The translations under genes and the position numbers were made by a program. From assembly GCA_965226805.1 (NCBI GenBank), contig CBDDDW010000029.1, positions 124,001 through 188,000 on the forward strand: a stretch of DNA of 64,000 nt, read 5' to 3'. The DNA comes from CBDDDW01 sp965226805 (GTDB lineage Bacteria; Chloroflexota; Dehalococcoidia; Lucifugimonadales; JAGWBF01). Positions within the stretch are counted from its first letter, which is position 1. Each line of letters opens with the position of its first letter. Below are positions 63,858 through 64,000 of this stretch, in pieces. The notes beneath the pieces are model-generated. The model did not search any database. It was not told the origin of the DNA and worked only from the letters and a program-made list of their open reading frames with translations.

Positions 63858-64000
63858 TCATTCCGGAGGCCGACGAGACCTGCCGGCGACGAACCGCTCG
63901 AGAAGGGCGTCTATGATGGGGACCTCGCCACCTATATATTTGCCTATAAGCCACCCAGCAAGGCAGAAGAGAGCTGCTATGAAGGCCTCTAGAGGGCCCA
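63858..64000 (-). CDS. C-terminal end of an unidentified membrane protein (5' end outside window)
   Basis: A minus-strand frame open to the window edge gives 46 codons: a hydrophobic helix (AFIAALFCLAGWLIGKYIGG), then EVPIIDALLERFVAGRSRRP and TGA at 63858. Base and codon use look coding, and a TM helix with a basic cytoplasmic end is plausible. Too short to name. 63631-63857 shows nothing else. Confidence 0.55.
   Translation of the reverse strand, partial: GPLEAFIAALFCLAGWLIGKYIGGEVPIIDALLERFVAGRSRRPPE

Noticed and set aside
63726..63992. 88-codon plus-strand frame at the window end
   Set aside because: Antisense to the better-supported minus-strand membrane protein end; no motif or ribosome site.

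Overview
The window is a GC-rich bacterial chromosome segment with many short operons on both strands, intergenic repeats of the CCTGAGC(C/T)TGTCGAAGG type, a genome-encoded tRNA CCA tail, an F420-type NADP oxidoreductase and a GerW/DUF2953 pair without other spore genes. Together these suggest an uncultured Chloroflexota (Dehalococcoidia or SAR202-like) genome. That placement is an inference; the window has no rRNA or strong phylogenetic marker.

Layout. 1-6.7 kb: the end of tyrS, a class V aminotransferase and serA (serine synthesis), DUF1015 and an EthD-like protein on the opposite strand, and tsaD. 6.8-12.3 kb: a zinc-ribbon membrane protein, a thioredoxin/NHL protein with an in-frame UGA in its CxxC motif, a class I aminotransferase and a TPP enzyme. 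12.5-17.6 kb: a giant secreted CSLREA/beta-helix/PKD protein split by a one-base frameshift. 17.8-23.9 kb: a signalling locus (hybrid histidine kinase broken by IS1380, a CheY-like regulator, a HisKA-HisKA-REC-cyclase protein). 23.9-37 kb: IS1182, an F420-type oxidoreductase, tRNA-Met, a GSA-aminomutase-like enzyme, a DUF3179 lipoprotein with a second in-frame UGA in a CxxC motif, two lipoproteins, and a complete Aap-type amino acid ABC transporter.

37-49 kb is a mobile-element graveyard: IS256 with IS1380 nested in it, a 5'-truncated group II intron whose reverse transcriptase is split by a 161-bp MITE-like insert, IS3, a third IS1380 and IS1595. These break at least three host genes. 49-64 kb: two paralogous polysaccharide deacetylases, a frameshifted ISNCY-type transposase, a TM0106-like nuclease, a gerW/DUF2953 operon behind a 133-bp tandem duplication, a DUF4242-cyclase gene split by IS3 with a 20-bp flanking duplication, an amidase, a thiolase/DUF35 pair, a DppB-type permease and the C-terminus of a further membrane protein.

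The most interesting point is a pair of probable selenoproteins, at 7790-9274 and 28753-30018. In each, a TGA replaces the first Cys of a family CxxC motif, the reading frame continues through conserved sequence, and a hairpin follows within about 20 nt. Simple gene calling would split or truncate both genes.
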